Position numbers and translations under genes: made by a program. Of a stretch of 64,000 bases of DNA, positions 1 through 8,757 are shown one piece after another. The DNA is from Algoriphagus vanfongensis DSM 17529 (GTDB taxonomy: Bacteria; Bacteroidota; Bacteroidia; Cytophagales; Cyclobacteriaceae), in NCBI RefSeq assembly GCF_000429465.1, contig NZ_AUBX01000014.1:186001-250000 (forward strand), given 5' to 3'. The notes beneath the pieces were generated by a model. The model searched no databases. It was not told where the DNA came from and was given only the letters and a program-made list of their open reading frames with translations. Each line of letters opens with the position of its first letter. Positions within the stretch are counted from its first letter, which is position 1.

Positions 1-3000
1 TTGACATCCTCTGACAGTAAGCCATTGACGGGACCTAACTGAGCCATTGCCGGCAAAGGATGCACTTGAAATTTCCCTCCACCTATATTTTCCACATACA
101 CAGATCGATCGTAATTACCCGTAAGCACGAGTGCATCTTTTTTTTCTTCCTCGGTCAGCAGAGACTCTTCTGTACTTAACGCATAGGTTTTATACCTCTC
201 AAACTTTTTCCTAAAAAGTGTGCTTTGCCCATATAAGTCTGCCCAAAAATGACTTGGGAAAGACTGATATTCTCCAGTTCTATTCTTATACCAAGAGAAT
301 GTAATCGGGTCCACACTTCCATTTTTATCAAAGTCCTTTGCATATATTTTGACCGGCCTTTCCTTAGTCGGGTGATGATGGTTATTCATCCCTAGATTCC
401 CGACCACAAAGTCTACATCTCCATCCTGATCAAAATCACCTGAAGTGATCGAATTCCACCACCCAAGGTACTCGCCCAGCCCAGCATCAATCTTTTGTAA
501 CTTTTCACCATCATTCCTGAAGACTGTAATTGGCATCAATTCACCAACCATGACCAAATCCATCCTGCCATCCAAGTCTACATCTGACCAAACCGCATCA
601 GTCACCATTCCTACATTTCTAAGATCTGGAGCCAACTGATCAGTCACATCTTCCAGTACACCATTTCTATTTTTGAGGAGAAAGCTATTCTCAGCAAATG
701 GATAATTGGCAACAGGCGTCCTCCCTCCAACAAAAAGATCCAGATATCCATCTTGATCAAAATCCATCGCTCTCACCGTGCTTCCACTTGCTTTGACAGA
801 TGAGAAGTTTTGATCCAATGTGAAATTTCCCTGTCCATCATTGAGATAAATCCTATCCTGATATTCATGCGCATTCTGAGCAAACTCATTACTCCCACTG
901 ACCAGATAAAGGTCCAAATCACCGTCATTTTCCAGATCAAACAGAAGAATCCCCATTTCCTCATACGTTGTATTTTCACCGGGAAGCAATTCACTTTGGG
1001 AAAAAGTCCCATCCGAACTCTGCTCAAAAAGCATGGGATGAAAACCAGATGATGAGCCTACGATCAAATCTTCCAACCCATCTCCATTGACATCTCCTAC
1101 TGCCATTGCAGGTCCGTACTGAGTCAGCTTATGGGGAAGTATCCTCTGAATGTAAAAATCAATCTTATCCTCTTCCTGATGAGTATAGGACAAGCCTAAA
1201 TCCTGAGACACTTCTTTCAAAAGCGGTGTGGATTCATCCTCATCCACAAGAGCAAGTCTACTTTGGCTAGATTGAGCATCTGTGTAGTTGATTTCTATGA
1301 CAGAGTTCAATGAAGGAGAAGTTATTTCTTGCCGTCTGCCATCAGACCAAATTGCTAAGACAGAAGCGACTTTCTCCCCTTTTGAAATCCCAAAATGCAA
1401 GACCTCCTCTATCGAAGACATGTACCCTCGGACAATCTGCTGCTCTTGATATAGTTTTTGTCCATTCTCAAGAGTCAGTAGAAGTTTAGTCCCAAGACCA
1501 AACGGATTCTGCGCAGTACCCTTAAGTTTGATCCGAAGATAGGATCCTGAATCTTCTTTTTGATCGAGCAGATTTTCAAAGACGAAAGCCGGATCATTGA
1601 TATTGTTGACCACATAATCTAGGTCACCATCGAGATCCAAATCCACAAAAGCAGCTCCATTGGAGAAAGACGGAACACTTAGACCCCAATCTACTCCCAG
1701 ATCCTGAAATGTCAGATCCCCTTGATTCCGAAAAGCATAATTGGGAATCTTCACGATAGGGATCGAGTCCAGAAGCTGTCTCACTGTAGCCACATTTCCT
1801 ACGTCAGCCCGATAATTTGCAAAATCCTTATCTGTGATATCTCTGGGAAATCCATTGGTCACGAGTAAATCCCGCAAGCCATCATTGTCCACATCTCCAA
1901 AAAGTGGTGACCAAGACCAATCCGTCTGATACATCCCAGCATACATTCCTATTTCGCTAAAGGGAAGGTCTTTCCCGTTATTCATATGGAGCATATTGCG
2001 CACATATTGATACTCGTAGCCCCACTGCTCATTGCTGATATACACTTGATAGGTATTCATCCCTATCGTCGTCTTTTTACGATAGTTATCTTCGCCCAGC
2101 ATGTCCAAGGTGATAATATCCGGTTTGAGATCGTTATTGAAATCAGCAATATCAGCCCCCATGGAGAACTGACTTTGGTGTTTGAGACGATCAGCTATCT
2201 GATTAGAAAAAGTACCATCTTGGTTATTGATATACAAAATGTCATTGGTGATATAATCATTGGACACATGTATATCCGGCCAGCCGTCATTATTGATATC
2301 CGCTATCAATAAACCCAAACCAAAACCCTCTATTGTAATCCCTGCCTCCAGTGTCACATTGGTAAATGTACCGTCACCATTGTTTCTATAAAATGCATCA
2401 TTATTAATGGCAGAACCATCTAGGATTTTTTCTCTATAGTTGGAAGGAATCACTTTGCTTTGCTCATTATTGAGCACGTAGAGATCGAGATCACCATCCA
2501 AATCGTAGTCCACAAACGCTGCCCCCATACCATTTCCGGCATCCGCAATTCCATATTCAGCTGCCATTTCCAAGAAAGTAATGGCACCATCTTCATCTTT
2601 ACCTTGATTGACAAAAAGAAGATTATTTCGTTGACCCAAACCTGTCTTCATCGCAGCTACCACATAGAGATCCATCCATCCATCGCCATTGATATCGACA
2701 ATCGTAGTCCCGGTGCACCATGACTCCAAAGCCTCTATTCCGGCTACTGCGGATACATCTTCAAATTTCAGATCACCTTGATTCAGATAGAGTTTATTGC
2801 CTACCTGATTGCCTGTGAAAAATAGATCTGGCAGACCATTTTGATCAAAATCGGCTACAGACACTCCTCCCCCATTGAAAATATATTCATCTGTCAAAAT
2901 ATTGAAAGAATCTGTCTCGACGATCTGATTGGCAAAATCAATCCCGGTATACTCCGGATTTTTCAACTCAAATAAAGTTTCGGTTTTCTGACAGGAAAAA

Positions 3001-3047
3001 AGACAGACTACAAAGCCAATAACAAGAGGAATAGATAGATACTTCAT
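1..3047 (-). CDS. FG-GAP/VCBS repeat and ASPIC/UnbV lipoprotein (C-terminus cut by window edge)
   Basis: The reading frame stays open from an ATG to the window edge, about 1015 codons without a stop. The N-terminus is a lipoprotein signal with lipobox CLFSC (Cys about 19). The body carries many FG-GAP/VCBS motifs of the form DxNxDGxxD, for example DINGDGWMDL, DYDLDGDLDL, DINNDGWPDI and DFDQDGDVDF, which suggest a calcium-binding beta-propeller. An ASPIC/UnbV-like segment lies at about residues 500-575 (GxGxKLxL...GYMSS...WSDGRRQEI). Proteins of this family often sit beside SusC/SusD pairs in Bacteroidota and are thought to be surface exposed; the ligand is unknown. It lies on the same strand downstream of SusD, but a terminator-like hairpin separates the two, so it may have its own promoter. 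Full length is probably near 1100 residues. Confidence 0.9.
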   Translation of the reverse strand, partial: MKYLSIPLVIGFVVCLFSCQKTETLFELKNPEYTGIDFANQIVETDSFNILTDEYIFNGGGVSVADFDQNGLPDLFFTGNQVGNKLYLNQGDLKFEDVSAVAGIEALESWCTGTTIVDINGDGWMDLYVVAAMKTGLGQRNNLLFVNQGKDEDGAITFLEMAAEYGIADAGNGMGAAFVDYDLDGDLDLYVLNNEQSKVIPSNYREKILDGSAINNDAFYRNNGDGTFTNVTLEAGITIEGFGLGLLIADINNDGWPDIHVSNDYITNDILYINNQDGTFSNQIADRLKHQSQFSMGADIADFNNDLKPDIITLDMLGEDNYRKKTTIGMNTYQVYISNEQWGYEYQYVRNMLHMNNGKDLPFSEIGMYAGMYQTDWSWSPLFGDVDNDGLRDLLVTNGFPRDITDKDFANYRADVGNVATVRQLLDSIPIVKIPNYAFRNQGDLTFQDLGVDWGLSVPSFSNGAAFVDLDLDGDLDYVVNNINDPAFVFENLLDQKEDSGSYLRIKLKGTAQNPFGLGTKLLLTLENGQKLYQEQQIVRGYMSSIEEVLHFGISKGEKVASVLAIWSDGRRQEITSPSLNSVIEINYTDAQSSQSRLALVDEDESTPLLKEVSQDLGLSYTHQEEDKIDFYIQRILPHKLTQYGPAMAVGDVNGDGLEDLIVGSSSGFHPMLFEQSSDGTFSQSELLPGENTTYEEMGILLFDLENDGDLDLYLVSGSNEFAQNAHEYQDRIYLNDGQGNFTLDQNFSSVKASGSTVRAMDFDQDGYLDLFVGGRTPVANYPFAENSFLLKNRNGVLEDVTDQLAPDLRNVGMVTDAVWSDVDLDGRMDLVMVGELMPITVFRNDGEKLQKIDAGLGEYLGWWNSITSGDFDQDGDVDFVVGNLGMNNHHHPTKERPVKIYAKDFDKNGSVDPITFSWYKNRTGEYQSFPSHFWADLYGQSTLFRKKFERYKTYALSTEESLLTEEEKKDALVLTGNYDRSVYVENIGGGKFQVHPLPAMAQLGPVNGLLSEDV

Positions 3048-3140
3048 AGGTATTTTTGGGTGATTGAATCAACTCTCAAAATAGCATTTCTTGAAGAGTA
3101 CGAGAAATAAAAACAGCCATTTATCAATGCAAAATCAAAA

Positions 3141-3166
3141 AAAAAGAGGCCCGAAAGCCTCTTTTT
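3141..3166 (-). terminator. Intrinsic terminator downstream of susD
   Basis: A perfect 10-bp stem (AAAAAGAGGC / GCCTCTTTTT) with a 6-nt loop is followed on the minus strand by a run of T. It lies between the SusD stop and the VCBS lipoprotein start. Confidence 0.85.
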
Positions 3167-3184
3167 AAATCATACTTAAATTAA

Positions 3185-4912
3185 TTAGAAACCAGGATTT
3201 TGAATCAAAATATCGGACCCTGTAATATCTATCTGATCTTGCGGAATAGGTAAAAGCTTATACTTTTCAGTAAATGCAGCACCACCAAGGGCAGAAGACA
3301 GCAACTGTCCATCCAAAGCAAAATAGAAATCCAATTCAGACTGAACCGTATTCCATCTCACGAGATCATAGAATCTGTGTCCCTCCATTCCGAGTTCCAA
3401 CATTCTTTCCAACCTTACTGCTCGGCGAGCCATATCTGGGTTAGACCATGCAGACTGGTAGGTACCAATTTTATAATTGGCAGCTTCAGAACCATTATCC
3501 CTCATCAGCTTAGAGTTCATGGCTCTTTCTCTTACCATATTTACTTTGCCTCTGGCAGCTTCCAAATCACCAGTTTCGATATCCGCCTCAGCTGACATAA
3601 GCAACACATCTGCATATCTGATGATATAGACATTTAAACCAGTATAGCCTGGTGTCCAAGAAGAATTATCTTGAAAAGAACCCACCTCAGATTGCGTATA
3701 CACATATTTTTTAGGTGAATATGGACCTCCATTTGGTTGATTTCGAATCCAAGATGCTCCTGGATGGTCTTGCCAATCCAAATAAGGGATTCCTCTTCTT
3801 CCTACTGTGTGATCCAAACGAGGATCAAGGTTGCCAGTATCAGGAGTAAATGGATCAGCAGAACCAAGTCCCATATCACTTTTCACTCGATTAGCAGGAT
3901 CGTTATATGAATTATCGATCAAAGGCAAACCATTTGCGTCAGTTCTGAATGAATTGACAAAAGTGAAAGATGGCTGAAAGAACCCACAACATCCACCTGG
4001 CGCAGCTGAATTGTACGGAAAGTTCAAATCAAACTCCGGATTTGCATTATTAACTGACCCAGTACCCGCAGCTGACTGATAAGCCCATATGGTCTCGCTA
4101 TTATTGTCATGCTCTCCTCTCCAAAGCTCTGCATAGTCATCTACCAAAGCATACTTCAGTCCATTGGATGTCATCCCATTTGCCACGATATCGTCAAATA
4201 GTGATTTTGCCTGTGAATATTTCCCTTGATATAGATAGGCTTTAGCGAGATAGGCTTTTGCAGCCCAAGAATTAACTCTTCCGACCTGTCCCTGCGTAGG
4301 GGCTAGATTATTAGCAGCATATTCAAAGTCAGCTTCGATAAATGGCCACAAATCTTGATTGTTACTGATTTCTTCTAAACCAGAGCCATAATCTACATTT
4401 TCATCCACGTAAGGAGTATCGCCATATAGTTTTTTCAACTCGAAGTAATAATGTCCTCGCAGAAATCTAGCCTGAGCACCGATTCTGATAATATCTTCTT
4501 CGGTCACATCTTCGGCAGCGTTTGCCATCAGTCTCAGCACACTGTTACATCTTGCGATTCCTTCATAGGCACCGTTCCATTTGGCTCCAATATCTCCAGA
4601 AGCAGAGTTCACTTCAAATCTCTGCACGGGATTGATAGTAGCAAAGTCACCAGGGTCAGTTCCCTTGTTGGCTTCTCCGCCCCGAATACTCCCCCAAACC
4701 CAGTTGGATGGAGAAGCGAGTCTATTAGCTCTTCCGTTTACCTGAGAATAAGCCGCTATTAAGGATGCTTCAAGTCCAGCAAGAGTCTGCAACTGAGACT
4801 CATTGAGCACACCGACTGGTGGCACATCCAAGAAATCATCACTACAGCTTACCGCAACCATTAAAGCGGCTGAGGAAAGAAGTGCTCCAATTTTTATATT
4901 AAATCTTTTCAT
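3185..4912 (-). CDS. SusD/RagB family nutrient-binding outer membrane lipoprotein
   Basis: The protein has 575 residues. The ATG used here precedes MKRFNIKIGA; an in-frame TTG four codons upstream is less likely. A lipoprotein signal ends at VAVSC (Cys23), followed by SDD, an acidic stretch resembling the Bacteroidota surface-export signal. SusD features are visible: the N-terminal DDFLDVPP motif, TPR-like helices in the first half (RFLRGHYYFELKKLYGD) and the C-terminal block ending with an RxxRLERMLEL-type helix and a PIPQDQID motif. SusD proteins cap a SusC channel and bind the substrate at the cell surface. The gene starts 48 bp after the SusC stop, so the two are surely co-transcribed. 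The substrate cannot be told from sequence. Confidence 0.95.
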   Translation of the reverse strand: MKRFNIKIGALLSSAALMVAVSCSDDFLDVPPVGVLNESQLQTLAGLEASLIAAYSQVNGRANRLASPSNWVWGSIRGGEANKGTDPGDFATINPVQRFEVNSASGDIGAKWNGAYEGIARCNSVLRLMANAAEDVTEEDIIRIGAQARFLRGHYYFELKKLYGDTPYVDENVDYGSGLEEISNNQDLWPFIEADFEYAANNLAPTQGQVGRVNSWAAKAYLAKAYLYQGKYSQAKSLFDDIVANGMTSNGLKYALVDDYAELWRGEHDNNSETIWAYQSAAGTGSVNNANPEFDLNFPYNSAAPGGCCGFFQPSFTFVNSFRTDANGLPLIDNSYNDPANRVKSDMGLGSADPFTPDTGNLDPRLDHTVGRRGIPYLDWQDHPGASWIRNQPNGGPYSPKKYVYTQSEVGSFQDNSSWTPGYTGLNVYIIRYADVLLMSAEADIETGDLEAARGKVNMVRERAMNSKLMRDNGSEAANYKIGTYQSAWSNPDMARRAVRLERMLELGMEGHRFYDLVRWNTVQSELDFYFALDGQLLSSALGGAAFTEKYKLLPIPQDQIDITGSDILIQNPGF

Positions 4913-4960
4913 TTGAATGATCAATTTTTAAATAAAACATCTCGTTTTCTCTCCTTTGCC

Positions 4961-7900
4961 CTAGAAGCTCAGGTTGACACCGAAAGTATAACCTCTCGTC
5001 ACCGGATAGTTACCTACATCGATACCGAAAGTTGTATCTGCGTTACCTCCAACTTGTGGATCCAACCCTTCATAACCAGTGATTGTAAACAAGTTGTTTG
5101 CAGAAGCAAACACTCGCAAACGTTCCATATTCCATCTTTCAAGAATATTCTGAGGAAGTGTATAGCCTAAAGTCACGTTTTGCAATCTCAAGTAGGAACC
5201 ATCTTCCACATAATAGGAGTTAGCCTGCTCAGATGTGGAGAAGTTCGTTGTTCTTTCTACAATAGGAATGGTTGCATTTGGATTATCTGGAGTCCAAGAA
5301 TCTTTCAATCTTTCTGAAATAGCAGCTCCTTCAAATGTCTGATAGAAATCAGTAAACCATCGAGACTGGTTCCAAATCTCTCCACCAATAGATGTATAGA
5401 AGTAAGCCGCCAAATCAAAACCTTTGTAACCAAGAGAGAAATTTACACCACCTGTGAAATCAGGTACTGGACTACCAAGGAAAGTTCGATCATCAGCATC
5501 AATTTTACCATCTGGCATACCGGTCAAATTTCCATTTTCATCTCTTCCGTCAATATCTGCAAACTTCAACCGACCTGGAGCAGCCCCCAATTGTACCGCA
5601 TGATTTGCGACGTCTTCAGCACTTTGAAATAATCCTATTTGCTTATATCCATAGAATGCAGACAAGGACTGTCCAACTTGATTTCTGATCGGCTGAATAC
5701 CTCTATAGGATGGATTGATAGAAGTAATGATATCTAAACCAGGAGCCAATGAAACTATTTCATTTTTCAAGGTAGACCCTGTTACCGTCAGCTCATAAGT
5801 CAAAGCAGAACTTAAATTACCTTTTGTTTGCACCCATAGATCTATCCCTCTATTCAGCATCTCACCGATGTTGATAAATGGAGGAGCCGCATCACTTCCC
5901 GCTGTTTGAGGAATTGGCAACTGGAACAACAAATCCTTGGTGTCCTTTCTCCACCAATCGAAAATCACATCCAATCGACCATTGAAGAAGGTACCATCAA
6001 AACCAATATTCTTAGTCTCTGCTGTCTCCCATTGCGTGTTTGCGTTACCGATTTGATTTCTTCTATACCCTATGACTGCTGAAGAATTGCTTCCTGTAAT
6101 GTCATAAGAAGTAGAGCCTACATCACCTGCAAAAGTAGAGTATTGGTTTGTTGGAGGCACTGGGTTTGAGTTCCCCATTTGTCCCCATCCACCTCGGATT
6201 TTCAATTCATCTATCCAAGTGGCGCTTTGCATAAATCCTTCAGAGGAGATTCTCCATGCAGCAGAAAATGCGGGGAAGACACCATATCTTGAATTCTCAC
6301 CAAACACAGAGGAACCGTCTCTTCTAACCACAGCACTGAACAAGTATTTGTCATTGAATGTATAATTCACCCTTCCGAAGTAGGAAGAGAAATTCACGCC
6401 TTTGTAAAGTCCTGAGTTTACAATTCTACTGCTCACTGGCAAATTGGTAATCGTCACAAAATCCGGGTCTTTAGAAAATGGATTTTGACCAGATGCAGAG
6501 ATATTTCTTCCTGTACCTGTATTCAAAGCCTCTTGACCCAAGATCACGTCAAACGCATGTTTGTCAAATGTCTTTTTCCAAGAGACTGTATTTGTAAAGG
6601 TCCATTTAAAATCATATCCAGATCCTTCAGAATATCCAAAAGCAGAATTATTCTCTGAGTTCTCGTATTGTCTTCTGGTATAATTCCAGTAATAATAATT
6701 ATTGTATTGCCCACCGATGGAAGTCCTAAACGTCAAGTCCTCCATGAGATCAACTTCAGCATAGATGTTTCCAAAAATATTGGCGTTGAAGTTTCTATTG
6801 TCCTTTTGACCTTCTCGACTGGCTACGGGATTTCTTGGATTGTTAAAGTCACCTACAGAAGTACCTGCATACCCTCCAAACTCATCGTAAATTGGAATAA
6901 TTGAAGGCATTCTAAAAGCACCCAAAATATCATTTTCATCCTGAGCAATACCTTGTCCACCATTGCCTCCAGATTGACCTAAAACTTGTCTATATGTTGC
7001 TTGGAAATTTTCCCCAATTCTGATTCTATTGGTTACATCAAATTCAGAGTTGGCCCTTAGTGAAATTCTTTTGAAGTTGTTATTCAAAATAATTCCAGCC
7101 TGGTCCTGATATCCAAGACCTAGATAGAACCTACTCGTTTCCGACCCTCCATTTACACCAATTGAATGTCGTTGAAGAGGAGCAACTCTTGTAATTGCGT
7201 CATACCAATCAGTCCCTTCTCCTTGAGCTGCTCGGATCAATTGTAAAATGGCACCTTTCTCTGGGTCCACATTATACCACTGAGCCTGCTGTTCGATTTG
7301 AGCCGCTGTCAAAGGAGTAGTTACACCATATTGATTTTGCAAAGAACCATCTGGATTTTGTTGAATTACACTCAGGTAGTAAGGCATCACTGGACTACTT
7401 CCATTGCCAAAATGTGAATGATCAAATTCCGGATCTTCTCCACTTAACCAAGCTCGATTTTGTTCTGCGATCCAAGTGTAGTTTGCAAAGTCCTGTGGAT
7501 TCATCATATCCAACCCTTGGCCTGGATCAGTAGCTCCAAACATCCCATTGTAATCGACTCTGAGCTTCTGATCACCTCTTCTACCTCTTTTAGTAGTATA
7601 GATAATCACACCGTTAGACGCTCTCGCTCCATAGATTGAAGCTGCTGCCGCATCTTTCAACACGGTCGTAGATTCGATATCATCAGGATTTAGAAAATCA
7701 GTAGAGGTGACTGGCACCCCGTCGACTACATAGAGAGGTTGATTCCCTCCAAAAGATCCAAATCCCCTAACGCGTACAATCGAAGAAGTCCCTGGCTGAC
7801 CATTAGAAATCACAGTCACACCTGATACTCTCCCCTGTAGTGTTTGCTCGACATTTCCGGTAGGGATCACCGTCAAATCCTTAGGGTCCACTGTAGCGAT

Positions 7901-8269
7901 GGCACCTGTAGTTTCACGACGGCTATCAATCGTATATCCAGTCACTACAAGCTCTGTCAAAGTCTGCTCATCTGGAGCCAGTTTGACATCTATTACACTT
8001 CTATTCCCGACGACCTGTTCTACTTTGGCATATCCAATGAAGGAAAACACCAATACAGCGTCATCATTAGGCACATTGAGGGAAAACTTCCCATCAATAT
8101 CTGTAGCGGTACCAGATGTGGTTCCCTTCACTAGAACGGACACACCAGGTAACCCTACGTCATATTCATCCAGCACCGTCCCTGTCACCGTGCGCTGAGC
8201 AAAGGCGGCAGAACTCGCTAATACTAAGAGCAATAAGAATGCACTTAGACTTTTGTAAAGATTTTTCAT
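4961..8269 (-). CDS. SusC/RagA family TonB-linked outer membrane protein
   Basis: The protein has 1102 residues, usual for SusC. The start is the ATG before MKNLYKSLSA; longer in-frame options (TTG, and ATG two codons earlier) would put a non-signal extension ahead of the signal peptide, which ends at AAFA-Q. A carboxypeptidase-regulatory-like domain follows (about 25-105, RTVTGTVLDEYDVGLPGVSV), then the TonB plug (about 115-225, with VLKDAAAASIYGARASNGVI) and the 22-strand barrel to the C-terminal LSF. It should import a sugar, glycan or peptide together with the adjacent SusD. The upstream gap of about 490 bp holds an inverted repeat and no evident specific regulator gene. Confidence 0.95.
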   Translation of the reverse strand: MKNLYKSLSAFLLLLVLASSAAFAQRTVTGTVLDEYDVGLPGVSVLVKGTTSGTATDIDGKFSLNVPNDDAVLVFSFIGYAKVEQVVGNRSVIDVKLAPDEQTLTELVVTGYTIDSRRETTGAIATVDPKDLTVIPTGNVEQTLQGRVSGVTVISNGQPGTSSIVRVRGFGSFGGNQPLYVVDGVPVTSTDFLNPDDIESTTVLKDAAAASIYGARASNGVIIYTTKRGRRGDQKLRVDYNGMFGATDPGQGLDMMNPQDFANYTWIAEQNRAWLSGEDPEFDHSHFGNGSSPVMPYYLSVIQQNPDGSLQNQYGVTTPLTAAQIEQQAQWYNVDPEKGAILQLIRAAQGEGTDWYDAITRVAPLQRHSIGVNGGSETSRFYLGLGYQDQAGIILNNNFKRISLRANSEFDVTNRIRIGENFQATYRQVLGQSGGNGGQGIAQDENDILGAFRMPSIIPIYDEFGGYAGTSVGDFNNPRNPVASREGQKDNRNFNANIFGNIYAEVDLMEDLTFRTSIGGQYNNYYYWNYTRRQYENSENNSAFGYSEGSGYDFKWTFTNTVSWKKTFDKHAFDVILGQEALNTGTGRNISASGQNPFSKDPDFVTITNLPVSSRIVNSGLYKGVNFSSYFGRVNYTFNDKYLFSAVVRRDGSSVFGENSRYGVFPAFSAAWRISSEGFMQSATWIDELKIRGGWGQMGNSNPVPPTNQYSTFAGDVGSTSYDITGSNSSAVIGYRRNQIGNANTQWETAETKNIGFDGTFFNGRLDVIFDWWRKDTKDLLFQLPIPQTAGSDAAPPFINIGEMLNRGIDLWVQTKGNLSSALTYELTVTGSTLKNEIVSLAPGLDIITSINPSYRGIQPIRNQVGQSLSAFYGYKQIGLFQSAEDVANHAVQLGAAPGRLKFADIDGRDENGNLTGMPDGKIDADDRTFLGSPVPDFTGGVNFSLGYKGFDLAAYFYTSIGGEIWNQSRWFTDFYQTFEGAAISERLKDSWTPDNPNATIPIVERTTNFSTSEQANSYYVEDGSYLRLQNVTLGYTLPQNILERWNMERLRVFASANNLFTITGYEGLDPQVGGNADTTFGIDVGNYPVTRGYTFGVNLSF

Positions 8270-8757
8270 AAACATAGATAGATTGGGTAACAAGATTATT
8301 CTCAAATACTTGTATGTTAATTGATCATGCAATCGATTGGGGTAGATTGCAGAATAATGGCTACAGATAATAGACTTGCAATAAATTACCTGTGGCTACT
8401 ATACCGTGGTAAGAATACCTGCAAAAGGAGGAAAACCCTCTAGGTTTGAGCGCATCGGATGATGCTAAGTTAGGAGTGGGGGAATAACTACGTAGAATAG
8501 GTCATTGGCGATATTTTGGGTTTTATTGTTAATCATAATCGTCAATGTTAAATATTCTAAAACAATTTTCAAACTTATCAGGCTAAATATTCTTTGGTAT
8601 TTCACCTAAAAAACAATAGGGTATTTGCCCTAATTTTGTTTTGTTTCATAAAAATTCTAAACATAGCTACCCTTTTTCTGATATTTTTTCAAAAAAAACG
8701 ACTTAACTATTACGGAAATCAAACAACTGGGGCTGTTTCTTAACAAAAAGAAAATTC
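8270..8757. other. Intergenic leader of the first susC operon
   Basis: The AT-rich gap of 488 bp contains no credible ORF and no tRNA. The only clear structure is the interrupted inverted repeat listed separately. I could not place a confident promoter for the leftward SusC gene. Confidence 0.5.
8617..8632. promoter_or_regulatory. Interrupted inverted repeat TAGGG-N6-CCCTA
   Basis: Perfect 5-bp arms are separated by TATTTG, about 350 bp upstream of the SusC start. The symmetry and G/C content stand out in an AT-rich spacer, suggesting an operator. The bound protein is unknown. Confidence 0.4.

Noticed and set aside
1986-2723. Open frames on the plus strand inside the VCBS gene
   Set aside because: Ile/Asp/Gly-rich shadows of the repeated FG-GAP motifs on the minus strand.
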